In this document: positions 10,871-22,250 of the stretch, piece by piece
How the letters are laid out: every line of letters begins with the position of its first letter
Numbering within the stretch: the stretch's first letter is position 1
DNA from: Branchipolynoe longqiensis
Taxonomy: Eukaryota > Annelida > Polychaeta > Phyllodocida > Polynoidae
Assembly (NCBI GenBank): GCA_030323885.1
Contig: CM059199.1
Coordinates: 34,852,590-34,916,589, forward strand
Length of the DNA stretch: 64,000 nt
Reading direction: 5' to 3'
Program-made: the position numbers and the translations under genes
The notes under the pieces: model-generated
Database searches by the model: none
Told to the model about the DNA's origin: nothing
The model's input: the letters and a program-made list of their open reading frames with translations, nothing else

Positions 10871-11554
10871 CACTCAACCGGTTCGACTTTTGGTTTGTTC
10901 AAATGTGCATGTCATACGTCGAGTACCAGATAGTGCCTCTGGAATGTGAGCTTCAGAATTGTCTTCTGACAACAGATCAAGGCGATTTAAACAATTCAAG
11001 ACAAATTATCGCGAAGTGTGAATCTCCATAGACAGCTCAAAATGGAGCACACACTCTTCCTTTACTTGTCTTCCACTAGTATTCTTTCACTTAATTTGAA
11101 TGTCAATTATTCTGGCGGCCCCTTGCTGATTAAAGAAGGACACAAGGAGAATCATGTTAAAATAGTTAAATAACGGATGAGTGGCTGCAGATGAGCCACA
11201 AAGTTTTGCGAAGCTCTTCCTACCTAAGTGAACCACAAATATCAGATAAATCCAGATGAGGAGAAAATTGATATTTAAAAAAAGCAACTGAAAAACTTAG
11301 AATCGCAATTATATGTTGAGGAGTAGGTTAAATTAGTTCATGTTATGGAGTAGTAGAAGGGGCAACTATCTGAATTTACTAGCCAATTATTGCTGGATAT
11401 GGGATTCGAGGCCTGATGCATTATATGTAGGTAGCGTACGAGGCGACGTCAATAAACATTGTAGATTTGATAGACAAAAACTCCAATATAAGGTGACAAA
11501 ATCTCTCCACCACCAGATAAATGGCTTTACTATTCAAAAGATATTAATTTTCAT
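10871..11554. other. No gene seen
   Basis: Unremarkable sequence without coding, splice or repeat signals I can support. Confidence 0.5.
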
Positions 11555-11885
11555 TAAAGTTGCAGGTTTTGAGTTTCTGACATTTTCTGCGATAAATATA
11601 TTATGTTGATCATAATAATCTACCTTACTATAGCTTGAAGTAACTTTCATTTTAAATGGTTAACCTTTGAGATACTTGAAGTGCAAGCATGCAACATTAA
11701 TTTTGGAAAGCAAGCCAAAACTCTGACACCATAGGCTTTTGCAGAAACAGATTCTATTAGATTGACTCAGTATTCCCTTATATGTGGTGACACATGTTTA
11801 CTAAGTGCACTAGTATCTAAATTAGATATGTAGAATCAAATCTAGATAATTGATTTGGTTTCGAAAATGTGATGCTTAGGTCAAA
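11555..11885. mobile_element. Family-B MITE, decayed right end
   Basis: Starts AAAGTTGCAGGTTTTGAGTT and keeps the family-B interior: GAAGTAACTTTCATTTTAAATG, CCAAAACTCTGACACCATAG, CAGTATTCCCTTATATG and TCTAGATAATTGATTTGG. The terminal CCGATGG word at the right is lost. Confidence 0.7.
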
Positions 11886-12161
11886 CATCGCCAACATACA
11901 TAACCAACTCAAAAACCCTAGACAGTGAGTTGGTAAAGCAGACCCAATCTCAAAACACTGCTAATGACCAAGAACCGTATATAATAGACCTTATGACCCC
12001 TCATACACCGAGTACATTATATCAACATTTCATGAAATCATAAAAGTCATACATAATTACTCCCACTACCCAATCCGTTCCACAATGTATGTTCCGTATG
12101 ACTGAGAATGTTGAAAACTTTGGATGACCAATAACTGGCCATACTAAAATAGATTGGCTGG
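11886..12161. other. No gene seen
   Basis: No recognisable feature. Confidence 0.4.
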
Positions 12162-12458
12162 TTGGTTGTTGGAGTTTTACGTGCTGGCAACAACTAAGGT
12201 CATATCAGAATGAATACCGACTTGTGAGAGGGCACACTCTCGGCGATTTTATAATGCTGCCCAACTGAGAAATCAGGTGACCAGCACCTTGACCTGATAT
12301 CCCACCCAGTCACATTATCCTGACACCGAGCTAACCAGTCCTTGCCTTATTCTAATAATGCAGAGCGCCACGCTAGGAAGTGAAAAGTATCAATTTTGTA
12401 AGTCATTGGCTTGACTTGACCGGGAATTGAACTCCCGATCTCCAGCACGGGAGACCTG

Positions 12459-13196
12459 GGGCCGTATGCAGGAGTCAGTGTTAGCGAAGCAAAACGGTGT
12501 TTGGAGGGAATTCCGGTTTAGCGGTGAAAAAATGGTATGCACGAGTCAGTGTTAGGCCTAACACCAAAGGCTTAACCGGTGCTACCTTACCCCTAAAAAA
12601 TATCAGGTTTAGCGAGTTTATTAGGCCCTAATCTATTCAATGCTGTCATATTTAACAGAATTACATACGCAATAAGTGAAATTTGATCAATTTAACCCTA
12701 AATTCGAAGCATTATTAAGGCTACCGCCGCATTGGCGGCGATATTAATACTTATATTTTCGAATTGACGAACGTAAAGTAAACAAATCGCCACCGTCGCG
12801 ACCGCTGCGTCGACGTCGACATCCATACTGGCCGACGTCTACGCATTGGCGTCAATGTATTAGCGATTTGTTTACTTTACGCTCGTCGATTCGAAAATAT
12901 AACTATTAATATCGCTGCCAATGCGGCAGTAGCCTTAATAACGCTTCGAATTTAGGGTTAAATTGATAAAATTTCACTATTTGACTATGTAACTTTGTTA
13001 AATATGACAGCATTTAATACATTTGAGCCAAACGCAGAGGGATTTCCCAAATCTATCAATAAATTCACGTTTAGCTATAATGAAAGTGTTACATGCTCCT
13101 GCATACGGCTTGACCGAATTCCCCTGTTCGGTGATAGCTAAACGGTAACAGGCTGTAACACCAAATCCCGCTAACACTGACTCCTGCATACGGCCC
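12459..13196. mobile_element. TIR element with perfect 28-bp ends and 3-bp CTG duplication
   Basis: Both ends begin GGGCCGTATGCAGGAGTCAG and match perfectly for 28 bp. CTG at 12456-12458 is repeated at 13197-13199, and the filled SINE site reads GACCTGCACTCT. A degenerate copy of the terminal word (GGTATGCACGAGTCAGTGTT) lies at 12534. The centre, about 12640-13020, is itself a large foldback. No transposase frame. Superfamily uncertain: a 3-bp non-TWA target is atypical for Harbinger. Confidence 0.85.
12630..13025. repeat. Nested foldback palindrome (about 170-bp arms)
   Basis: Left arm words ATGCTGTCATATTTAACA, CCCTAAATTCGAAGC, AAGGCTACCGCCGCATTGG, CGAACGTAAAGTAAACAAAT recur in reverse complement and reverse order on the right. 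The arms surround a CpG-rich CGTCGACGTCGAC spacer. A related but partial copy is inside 30340-30590. Confidence 0.85.
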
Positions 13197-13232
13197 CTGC
13201 ACTCTACAGATTCGGCTACCGCCCCTGGTACC

Positions 13233-14423
13233 AAAATAGAACACATGATATCAGATCAGACCAGTCCTCGAACACTGTCCTCCAACAGACTCTGCCATCG
13301 GGCACTGAAGTATTCGGACTATAAAGCTGCACCATTTAGTCTTTAATCGTTTAATAATGTCTCTTAATCATGGTTGATTAAAGTATGCAGAACCCAATGA
13401 AATACTTGCGTAATTTCACACCAAGATAAAGAGCCGGTTCGTAACTCTTATTCTTGTTCCCCATTTCCAAAAAGATAACTACTATATAATTTACAAACAT
13501 TACATATGTATTTAAATAGGGTATATTTGAACAGATTAGGAAAACAGGATTTACTGATCTTTGTAGGGGTTATTTCACTTTTGCTTTCCCCTGATTAAAT
13601 AAAAGCAATTGCATGTGTTGGAGACTTGATTACACAATGACCATGCAGCGTTTGATAAAACATGAACCACGACGCGGAGAAAGATGTACACCCGTGGGGG
13701 ATTCTGGGTAGGAGTAATTAAAGCCATACCGGAAGTGAATGAGAACCGGTAATGTGTGCAGAAAGTAAAGCGCGAAGGGATTTGTCGGTTTTGTATGGAG
13801 AGCCGACTATTTCATAATACTGCAGTGTATCACTGTAAAGAACTGTAAAGCACAGTCCATAAATGTCAGTGACTTGTACATTCAGTATAAAACGTTGATA
13901 ATATTTCCGCTAAATTACCGATGTTACAACCTGAAAATCAATCCGAACATGGCTTAGTTGAGAATGGCTGCACAATACAGAAATGATAGCATAGTACTAG
14001 TCTACGTATGTATGGTTCAAACTGGATGCCAGTCTACCTACGCGAGTCCGAGAAGAAATTCAATTTGACTGTAATGTTAGCACAATAACATCGTTAATGT
14101 TATGGAGATATTTTTCTCAAATTGCATATATGTTCAATCAGAAACACAAAATGTATGGAAAGTACACCAAAACTAAAAGGTTCTTATGAGACGTAGGCCT
14201 ATCCTATGCGTTGCCACAATATATTATTAACTACACTCAATTGGTACAATTCCAACATACTGTATGCAAAGTACACCAACATATTCTATCAAACTTATCA
14301 TATGCGTTGCCACAATCTCTTAACTATGTTCAATTGATGATAATCTCATCCCATACCTATTAAAAAAGCTATACAGTAATCAGCTGGTAATACCAGTAAT
14401 GGCAGTATCATCTGACTCCTGAG
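13233..14423. other. No gene seen
   Basis: Mixed AT-rich sequence. A local duplication of TATGCAAAGTACACCAACA/TATGGAAAGTACACCAAAAC words around 14153-14280 is visible. No coding evidence. Confidence 0.5.
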
Positions 14424-14560
14424 TTAGATAACGGATTCCCCCCCCCCCCCCCGCCGTACATCCAGTACAGGGGTGAAAACTAACCTATTAGAAAAACGGA
14501 CAAAGAATTTCGACATGGCGGGGAAATGAATTGAGCTGGTAAATTCTTAATTTAAGAAAT
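14424..14560 (+). mobile_element. Left end of a family-K TIR element
   Basis: TAGATAACGGATTCCCCCC is a family-K terminus (consensus TAGATAAAGGATTCACCC). It is followed by a C14-15 run, GTACAGGGGTGAAAAC and a diverged interior with GACATGGCGGGGAAAT. No matching right end found. Confidence 0.55.
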
Positions 14561-14783
14561 CCAGAACCCTAACCTTATCAATTTAATATAATCTTTTTGG
14601 TAAACATCTTTTCTATATGTGTAGATTAGATTAGATTAGAGTCGAGTGTTTGAGCTATATGCTCAGGCCAAGTCGGAGACTCCACCATCAGAGCCCATCA
14701 CATGTGGTGAGGATGCTCTGTTCAGTTTTGTCATGTAAGAAGCAAAATATACTTAATATAAAACATATTTAATTGTATTTATT

Positions 14784-15334
14784 TAAAGTTGCATGGTTCG
14801 ATGGCATTTGAATTTGTTAGTTATACTTTAGATAAATAGCTCAGGTTGACCATTATTTTCAAAAAAGGGTCCAAACATTAAAATTATAATTTCACTTGAA
14901 GCTCCAATGAATCAGAAGCAATATTCTTTTTGAATTTTAAAAATATCCCAAAATTTGAGTGAGATATGTGCATTTGAAAGTTCAAATATTGTATATATTA
15001 GCTAGTGCACATATTATTGCTCTGTTATTATTTACTGTTATGTCATCCATATGTCTCATCATCCCTCATACCATAAATAGTCCTGATGGCAGATGCAATT
15101 TTAATTGACAAATGTAAAAGTTTAAATTACCCAAATTGATTAATTATATTTATAGAATTGACCAAACAGCATTGAATATCCAACATGGAGGGGAGGGGCA
15201 ACATCCACCTCATTTACCCTTCCCCTCTATGGCCCTGCACAGTAGGCCTACTTGGTTGGGGGGAGACTAATGAGGTCACGAGATTGGCCTAATTGGTTAC
15301 TTTAATGAAGCATTTATAAAAACGAAAGAAATCC
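14784..15334. other. Family-B end fragment then unassigned sequence
   Basis: AAAGTTGCATGGTTCGATGG at 14784 is one family-B terminus without its partner nearby; the rest shows no feature. Confidence 0.5.
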
Positions 15335-15965
15335 ACTCAGTTAGTTTCATGGGTTGTTTCTTTATATTTACATGTGTTGTGTTAATTCTTTGTTTGACCT
15401 TACATATGTGCCTTTATTTTTGTACAGCTATTCTAGCATGTCACTTGCATGATTATCAAATGTATTGTTCCCGGGTAATAATATACATAATTATTACATC
15501 ACTCTTATTCAGATCTGTAAAAACTAAATGCATACTCAGTTGGCTTCATGTGTCGTTTCTTATTTTGGCATGTGTTGTGTCCATTCTTTGTTTGACCATA
15601 ACTATGTGTCGTTATTAATTATTGTACTGCTTTTCTAGCATGTCACTTACTTAATTATGACAATTGCATCAGTGAACATTTTTTGTTTGTTTAATAAGTA
15701 TTGAGTCAATATTTATTTGATAACATCTATGACATGTAAGACAACTTAAACAAGGCATTTATGAAAACTGAATGCATACTCAGTTAGCTTCATGTGTCGT
15801 TTCTTATGTTTGCATGTGTTGTGTCCATTCTTTGTTTGACCTTAACTATGTGTTGTTCTTATTGGACTTAATTATCACAATTGCATCAGTGAACATTAAA
15901 AAAAGTATTGAGTCAATAGTTATTTGATAACATCTATGACATGTAAGACAACTTAAACAAAGCAT
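15335..15965 (+). repeat. Three-copy tandem repeat, 200-240 bp unit
   Basis: The block CAGTTGGCTTCATGTGTCGT / GCATGTGTTGTGTCCATTCT / TTTGTTTGACC starts at about 15337, 15537 and 15777. Copies 2 and 3 share TATTGAGTCAATA(T/G)TTATTTGA and ACATGTAAGACAACTTAAAC downstream. The apparent membrane-like open frame in copy 1 is a by-product of T-rich repeat sequence. Confidence 0.8.
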
Positions 15966-16304
15966 CTATAAATGGGGAAAGCGCCTCATAAGTATTGCAA
16001 CTTTATATCAACCCAGGCTATGGTGCCAGCAATACTACCACTGGACATCCTGGAACCTGACTAGGTACTTGGAATGAGGGTCAAGGCTACTGGCCATGAG
16101 ATTGACCTAATTGGTTAATGGCTTCCTTGTGTGATGGGTTTCTCAAAGTAGGATGAGGTAGTAAATTCACTGATTATTCTATATATGCTGTACCAAATCA
16201 CTTGTTAATGCACCAATATCTAAGATGGATATATATAATCAAATTAAGATACATGTTTTGGTTTTGAAAAATAAATATTTCATCGGACCATGCAACTTTA
16301 AGTT

Positions 16305-16684
16305 GTAGTACACGGGTGAACAACAACATAGTGTAAATACGGGCGAAAAGAGCTTTAGTATGGAACAGGAACTAGAAACTCTGGTTCCAGGATCAAATGG
16401 CTACATATATTGGCACAGAGTTGGTGAAATGGGAGAGAATGCAAAAAGACAAGATGGCGGCCATAGAACGGCGTCGATTTCACCTTTAAATTCTATTAAA
16501 TTATGTTTTATTATATTTTTCACTCAAAGGTAGCGGGGAAATATGAAGACATATAAAAAGAATAATTGTTGCTTCTTAGATTTTGAAATTAGGCTCTCAT
16601 TTGATTTCCCCGCTTTTTCGACAGCTTTTATATAGGGCTGGTTTTCACCCATGTACTGCGAGTACAGGGTGAATCCTTTATCTA
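16305..16684 (+). mobile_element. Family-K element, copy 1 (left end lost)
   Basis: Starts inside the element (GTACACGGGTGAACAACAAC), shares the interior (AGCTTTAGTATGGAACAGGA, GAGAATGCAAAAAGACAAG, ATGGCGGCCATAGAACG) with copies 2 and 3, and ends in the right terminus GGGTGAATCCTTTATCTA at 16684. Confidence 0.75.
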
Positions 16685-16693
16685 ATGATAAGT

Positions 16694-17157
16694 TAGATAA
16701 AGGATTCACCCGTACTTGCAGTACACGGGTGAACGACAACGTAGTCTAAATACTGGCGAAAATAGCTTTAGTATGGAACAGGAAGTAGAATGCCTGGCTC
16801 CAGTATCAAATGGGTACTTATAATATTGGCACAGTGTTGGTGAAATGGGAGAGAATGCAAAAAGACAAGATGGCGGCCATAGAACGCCGTCAATTTCACC
16901 TTTAAATTCTATTAAACTATATGTTTTATTATATTTTTCAACTCAAAGGTAGCAGGGAAATATGAAAACATATATAAAGAATAAATGTTGCTTCTTAGAT
17001 TGTAAATTTAGGCTCTCATTGCATTTCCCTGCTTTTTCGACAGCTTTTATATAGGGTTGGTATTGACCCATGTACTACAACTATTTGTTTGGGAACCTAA
17101 GTTCATTTGTTGGTGCTCAGAACGCCAGACCTCAGTACAGGGTGAATCTGTTATCTA
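16694..17157 (+). mobile_element. Family-K element, copy 2, complete, 9-bp target duplication
   Basis: Left end TAGATAAAGGATTCACCC and right end GGGTGAATCTGTTATCTA. ATGATAAGT flanks both sides (16685-16693 and 17158-17166). The interior carries CAAGATGGCGGCCATAG and a stretch CTGCTTTTTCGACAGCTTTT. A 9-bp duplication suggests the Mutator-like group; the TIR is short for that, so this is tentative. Confidence 0.8.
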
Positions 17158-17166
17158 ATGATAAGT

Positions 17167-17703
17167 CTGATAGAATCTATTGTAGTATTGGTGTACTTTG
17201 AACTCGATGTCAAACCTGACACTAATGGCAGTGACAGTAAACGACATCTTGTATGGTGTCCTACTCAGAGGTTGTTTTTTTTTGGTAAAGTATTTATTCA
17301 TCTAAATATGACATTTGTCAGCGCCGGAACACTGGTCTTCCAGCCATCTTGCTATTAGAATTGACAGTCTCAATAATCTAAGTCTGATCAGTGCTGTATT
17401 AGTTACAGCACCGATCCTGTCGAATTAAGGGAGTGGCCCCTGCTGTATAATGTACATCACCAGTCACTGTAGTTCATGCAAAGATGGGGAACAGCACCGA
17501 GTAGAAGGTGTATACTCGGGGAAACTCAAACAATCGTTGTGGGCTACATTTCTTATGTTATAAAACAAGTTAAGTTTAGAGTTGACAAGACATTTTGTCT
17601 GTCTTATATAATGTTCAATGTGTTTAAACAGATTGATAGTTGTGTAGGATGTTCGGTGTGTTGATTGTTTGTTCATGATGGTTAAGAGTGGTGGCAGGGA
17701 AGT
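17167..17703. other. No gene seen between family-K copies
   Basis: Open frames of 60-70 codons on both strands but no family match or splice context. Contains GTCAGCGCCGGAACACTGGTC, which recurs as GTCAGCGCCGTGGCACTGGTC near 22513, a small dispersed repeat. Confidence 0.5.
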
Positions 17704-18529
17704 TAGATAAAATATTCACCCCATACTTGCAGTACAGGGGTGAACACAAACCCTATATAAATGCTGGTGAACACTGCTTTAGTATGGAACAGGAAGTAGA
17801 AACTCTGGATCCAGTAGCAAATGGCCACCCATATCGGCACAGAGTTGGTGAAATGGGAGAGAATGCAAAAAGACAAGATGTCGGCGATAAAATGCTGTCA
17901 GTTCTGCTTTTTAAATTCCTTAAGCTACATGTTTTATTATATATTTCAAATCAGAAGTAGCGGGTAAATATGAAGATTTATAAGAAAATATAGGCCTACA
18001 TATATATTACAAAATGATACTGATATTTGTAATGTCGAACATACTACCGTATATGGTATAAATGTATAAGGGAATATTATATTGAATGATATTACACCAC
18101 TGCCAAACAGCCAATGTATACGGTTAAAAGTATACACAAAAATATAAACACACTAAAATTAATCAAACAATGCTAGTATAAATCAAATAAAATATATAAA
18201 AATATCACATCACATGATAGTGCAATGGTGCCATCAGGGGAAGCTACCAGGAGACCAGGCTACATTTGAATTAGGTCATCCTGCATCATGTGCTCATCGT
18301 GAGACGTCAATACGCATCATAGCCAGAGGACTTTTCGGAAGCTTGTCAAAAGTATTTTGAGTTCTTCCAGCTCCAATTGCTTCAATACCAGTCATTTTTC
18401 TTCAAAATTACTCGGGACTAATGATTAGTGAGTTATAACGGTCAATTTGATATATTTTTCTCAAAAATAAAATTAAAATTCAGACGCCATCGGACCATGC
18501 AACTAAGTACAGGGTGAATCTTTTATCTA
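17704..18529 (+). mobile_element. Family-K element, copy 3, enlarged
   Basis: Left end TAGATAAAATATTCACCC at 17704; right end GGGTGAATCTTTTATCTA ends at 18529. The first 280 bp match copies 1 and 2 (GGAACAGGAAGTAGAAACTC, GGGAGAGAATGCAAAAAGAC). The remainder includes a family-B right terminus (CATCGGACCATGCAACTAAG at about 18489). The right flank ACTTATCAT is the reverse complement of copy 2's target ATGATAAGT. Confidence 0.65.
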
Positions 18530-18559
18530 ACTTATCATATGCAAGCGAAGCCATTTTTA

Positions 18560-19225
18560 ACATGAGAACAATAATTGAGACACCTAGAAGTAGATAAGGA
18601 TATATACATATGTTATATAGACTACGCTAAAGCATTTGACAAAGTACATCATAAGAAACTCATAGAAGCTCTACAAAAAATCGGTCTAGACGGTAAGGAC
18701 GTTCGGCTTGTGGCCAACCTCTACTGGGAACAGTATGCTGCTGTAAGAATTGGAGACTCATTGACACCAGAAGTGAAGATCAAATGTGGAGTGCGACAAG
18801 GATGTGTTCTATCACCTAGTCTTTTCAACATTTATACGGAAATGATTTTCAGAGAAATAGATGACATCATAGGAATAAATGTTGGAGGTGGAAATATCAA
18901 TAACACAAGATACGCAGACGATACAGCACTGCTAGCCTTAACGTCAAATCGACTACAAGATATAGTGGATGAAGTAAAAGAAAAAAGTGAGAGATGTGGC
19001 CTCAAAATGAATGTAAAGAAGACAAAATCCATGGTTGTCAGCAGAAAGGAATACAAACCAAGAGCAGAGATAAAAGTTAATGGTGTAATCTTGGAGCAGG
19101 TAGAGTCATTTGTGTATCTGGGCCATTTAATAACTAGTGATGGCAGATGTGAAAGAGAGATTAAACGGAGAATAAACATTGCCAAAACAACATTTCTAAA
19201 GATGCAGAAAGTACTAACATCTCAA
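18560..19225 (+). pseudogene. RTE-like LINE reverse transcriptase, central part
   Basis: Relic of a non-LTR retrotransposon reverse transcriptase. The frame from about 18575 reads through DYAKAFDKVHHKKL (palm A-type motif), VRQGCVLSPSLFNIY (motif B region), RYADDTALLAL (catalytic YADD), then the thumb-like LKMNVKKTKSMVVSRK and ESFVYLGHLITSDG. These words are typical of RTE-clade elements. The 5' endonuclease is absent (5' truncated) and the frame breaks off after a LTSQSIN word, where the C-terminal segment continues on the opposite strand. Adjacent sequence is repeat DNA; no host promoter is apparent. Confidence 0.85.
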
Positions 19226-19690
19226 TCAATCAATAGTTCCGTCCTCTAGTCGAGGGTTGGATGCAATGGTTCTCCACTTGTCCCGATGTTGTGCTGTTCT
19301 GATAGACTGTGAATAATTCAAGCCTGTCCACTGTGAAATATTTGTAAACCATGATGTTCTTGGTCTGCCTCTCCCTCTGCTGCCATTTACCTTCCCTTCC
19401 AACAAAGTACGGTATATTGAACTCTGACGAATGATGTGACCAAAATAAATAAGTTTCTTTGTCTGTATAGTGGCAAACAAGCGTTTCTTATTTTTAATTT
19501 TTCTGAGAACTTCTTTGTTGGTGATCTTCTTTGTCTATGATATTTTCATCATCCTTCGATAAGTCCACATCTCAAATGCTGCTAAACGTTTGTACATTTT
19601 CTTAGAGATTGTCCATGTCTCTGCCCCATACATTAGAGTAGACCACACATAACACTGAAGAATACGCTTCCTTGTTTACCATTGCTTACT
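19222..19690 (-). pseudogene. Inverted 3' end of the same RTE-like LINE
   Basis: Read on the - strand, this supplies the missing C-terminus: a CYVWSTLMYGAETWT word near 19660, RLAAFEMWTYRRMMKIS, an in-frame TAG at the place where the family usually has Trp, then KKLIYFGHIIRQS, KVNGSRGRGRPRTSWF and ASNPRLEDGTID. It ends in an ATTGATTGATTGAG tract at about 19225, resembling the short iterated 3' tails of RTE elements. The segment joins the RT body tail-to-tail. Confidence 0.85.
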
Positions 19691-20625
19691 ATGGGTAAAT
19701 ACTTGGTAGGTTCCCCTTCCTTTCCAAGGTGACTGGCCACTTACTCATCTTTGTAAGAGTGTGCCCTGATGAGCCACATCATCTTGCTGTTACACCTTCA
19801 AAGCTATTGATCTTCTAACTCATCTGCTGCTCCAGTCTTCATGCACTTGAAGGGGTGACATCCCCTGACCACACCAACAAAGTTGATGTGCACTGCACTT
19901 AGCTTAGGCCGACAATTGAGTCGGTATGACCGCTGGTGTGCACTACCAACTTCTGGTCTTCCCATAAATGGGACTAGCCGCACGGCAGCGGGGGTTTTAA
20001 ATCAGAGTTCACCTTCTCCTAGATGAGCAGTCAGCCAAGATTGACGAGCCCCACCTGCCCGAAGCATCTGGTTTTGAGGTGCCAGAGATCCGCCTTTGCC
20101 CCTTCTCCCGTCAGTAGAAACAGTTTCGCCTCGTGAAGGCCGGGAGTTGGACTTGGTTATCAGAGGCTATTTGATACGCATGCCATGAGAAAGTAGTTTA
20201 TAGGTAGTGAGAGCTTTCATTGATGAATTTCATCCCGTACCCATTAAACTGCATATACAGTATGACATCGGGCGCATGAGAAATACAACGGGTCCAGTGC
20301 GGCGGAAGTAAATAATCTCATGAATATTAATTTTGACATATATACACGATGCAGCTTAGTGTCAGTGTCACTGTGACTGTGAGTGAGTGTCACTCGTGTC
20401 AGGTTTGACATCGAGTCAAAATGCCCAACGTGACGGACATCCCACATGCATATTCAGCATCAACAATTCTCTCATCAACAATTCTACACACTTACTCATG
20501 ATGTATCAGTGCTCTAGTACTCAATATACATTTGTTCTCAAACTGGTATGTTCACCAGAAACACAACTTCTATTCTCAAAGTGGTGTTACTTGCGAATTG
20601 TTAAGACTTCACATGTGCCCAACTC
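19691..20625. other. Unassigned, moderately GC-rich sequence
   Basis: Includes a GACATCCCCTGACCACACC and GGGACTAGCCGCACGGCAGC stretch (19850-20150) that has the look of a dispersed repeat, but no second copy in the window confirms it. No coding evidence. Confidence 0.4.
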
Positions 20626-20629
20626 TACT

Positions 20630-21200
20630 GCCGTCTGCCGCCGTTACTATAGCATATCGTCGCCATGGTTTCCTAGCTTGGTTCCCTGCCACAGAGGGAC
20701 AAGTCCTTAGGCTTGGCACATAGGCATTACATCATCAGACCATATTTTTAGGGAGGGTCCAGTGTAGTTGTTCCTCCGCATGGCGTGCGCTACTCTGCGG
20801 CAGTGTCGGCATAGATATGACCTTAGTCTTAGATGTTGCCAGGATGTAATCACTCCAACAACCAACCAATCAATGCATTGAGCTTATAACATATACCAAT
20901 ACTGGCATCTATTTTCGGATCGCTTTTACTTTCCCTAAATATATATAATTCAAATAAACCTCTCAAAGTGAGATGCCGGTAGGCCCTACTTAGGTATTGC
21001 ACAATATAACCGTAAATTGGGCCTATGAGTTTAACGCGTTGACTGCTCCGCCGCAGAGTAGCGCAAGCGCAGAGGAACACATACACTGGTCCAAATGATG
21101 TAATGCTTTGTGCCAAGCCGAATGACTACTTGTCCGTGGCGGGGAACCAAGCTAGATGGTTTCCATGCAACATCGTTTGTTGGTAGCAACGGCAAAAAAA
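20630..21200. mobile_element. Foldback element with about 170-bp arms
   Basis: Left arm (about 20630-20812) and right arm (about 21040-21195) are inverted copies sharing CTAGCTTGGTTCCC, CTTGGCACA, GCATTACATCAT and GCGCTACTCTGCGGC words. The spacer holds a SINE-A fragment (about 20815-20873, ATGTTGCCAGGATGTAATCA). No coding sequence. Confidence 0.75.
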
Positions 21201-21470
21201 AAAAGCTATCGGTCATTTCCGGTCATGTGACTTTGTGCAAACCGAGCTGTCGCAACGACTTCTGACAACTCGCAACGTTAAATACACTGTCATCACACAT
21301 TGGTGAACGCTATATTAATAATAATATTAGCCAGCATCTATGATTTATGACTGTATTCTATGTCAGTACATCGACAGAACCGTTTGTTAATGAAATGCCT
21401 GTCTACAAGTACAAGAGTGAGTTGATTTCGCCATGAATATGGCCATAGCCTTGCACTAGGCTATAACTTA

Positions 21471-22044
21471 TAGCCGTGTTCACACGGGCGATGTAAATCG
21501 ATTTTTAGAAATCGACTTGTATAGTTCAGCTTACATTTCGTGTGTGAATGGGTGTCTGAGGCAGATTAAGGCTGATTCGATTCCTGTGATCTAGATAATG
21601 TAAACCACCTCTCGAGGTAGTTTACGTGAGGCAATTTCTGTGAATTGATTTATTTTGCCAGTGTGAACCCAACCGACTTACTTGAGGCGGATTAAGGACG
21701 TGACAGTCGAGACCTGAGTGTGTTGACTTTCCGGTAAATTTGCATTATGAACCTGCTAGAGGTGCACATATATTTTGTTCATAATTTATTTTTAGAGTTT
21801 CACTGCCCAGCAGAGGTTTTGACCGTTCCAAACCAATACGATTCAGTACATACATATCTAGGTCGAACTCACTCTCTCGTGGTGACGTTGCCTAATCGAA
21901 AACTGGCGCTGGTCAGGCTGGACTTGCTCATGCGCAGATATCCACTTCTGCCTTCAAGTGCTGCCCGTGTGAACGGGCCGCTAATTCGACTCACCTGATT
22001 CGATTTGTCTAATTCGCTTCACATTTTTCCCGTGTGAACACGGC
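21471..22044. mobile_element. TIR element family F, copy 1, TTA target
   Basis: Ends GCCGTGTTCACACGGG, inverted, flanked by TTA(TA). The interior has subterminal pairs TCGATT/AATCGA, CTCGAGGTAGTTTACGTGAG, and a central block (GTTCACTGCCCAGCAGAGG-like, GACCGTTCCAAACCAATACG) shared in inverted orientation with 32349-32903. The central open frame exists in both copies but is not conserved as protein. Confidence 0.8.
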
Positions 22045-22250
22045 TTATATATATGGCATAGCTCTGCTGACATGGTGTAACATTAAAACCCTCAAGAGTC
22101 AAGTTTTAATCCCTGTAAATATTCAAGTAGGGCATACTCAGCAGTAGTACAGTACTTAACTAGTGTTGTACTACTTTTTAAAGTAATATCTTCTATATAA
22201 CTAAAAGTTTAATTTATAGAGTAGCCGACTGTATCTAACATCCATAGGTC

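Larger units (their letters stand above)
12162..13232 (-). mobile_element. SINE-A copy split by a 738-bp TIR element
   Basis: SINE-A tail (GGTTGTTGGAGTTTTACGTG) runs to the head word GAGACCTG at 12458; the head resumes at 13197 with CTGCACTCTACAGATTCGGC. The full SINE is otherwise intact, so the TIR element arrived later. Confidence 0.8.

Noticed and set aside
15349..15618. 89-codon membrane-like frame
   Set aside because: Lies in a three-copy T-rich tandem repeat; other units do not keep the frame.
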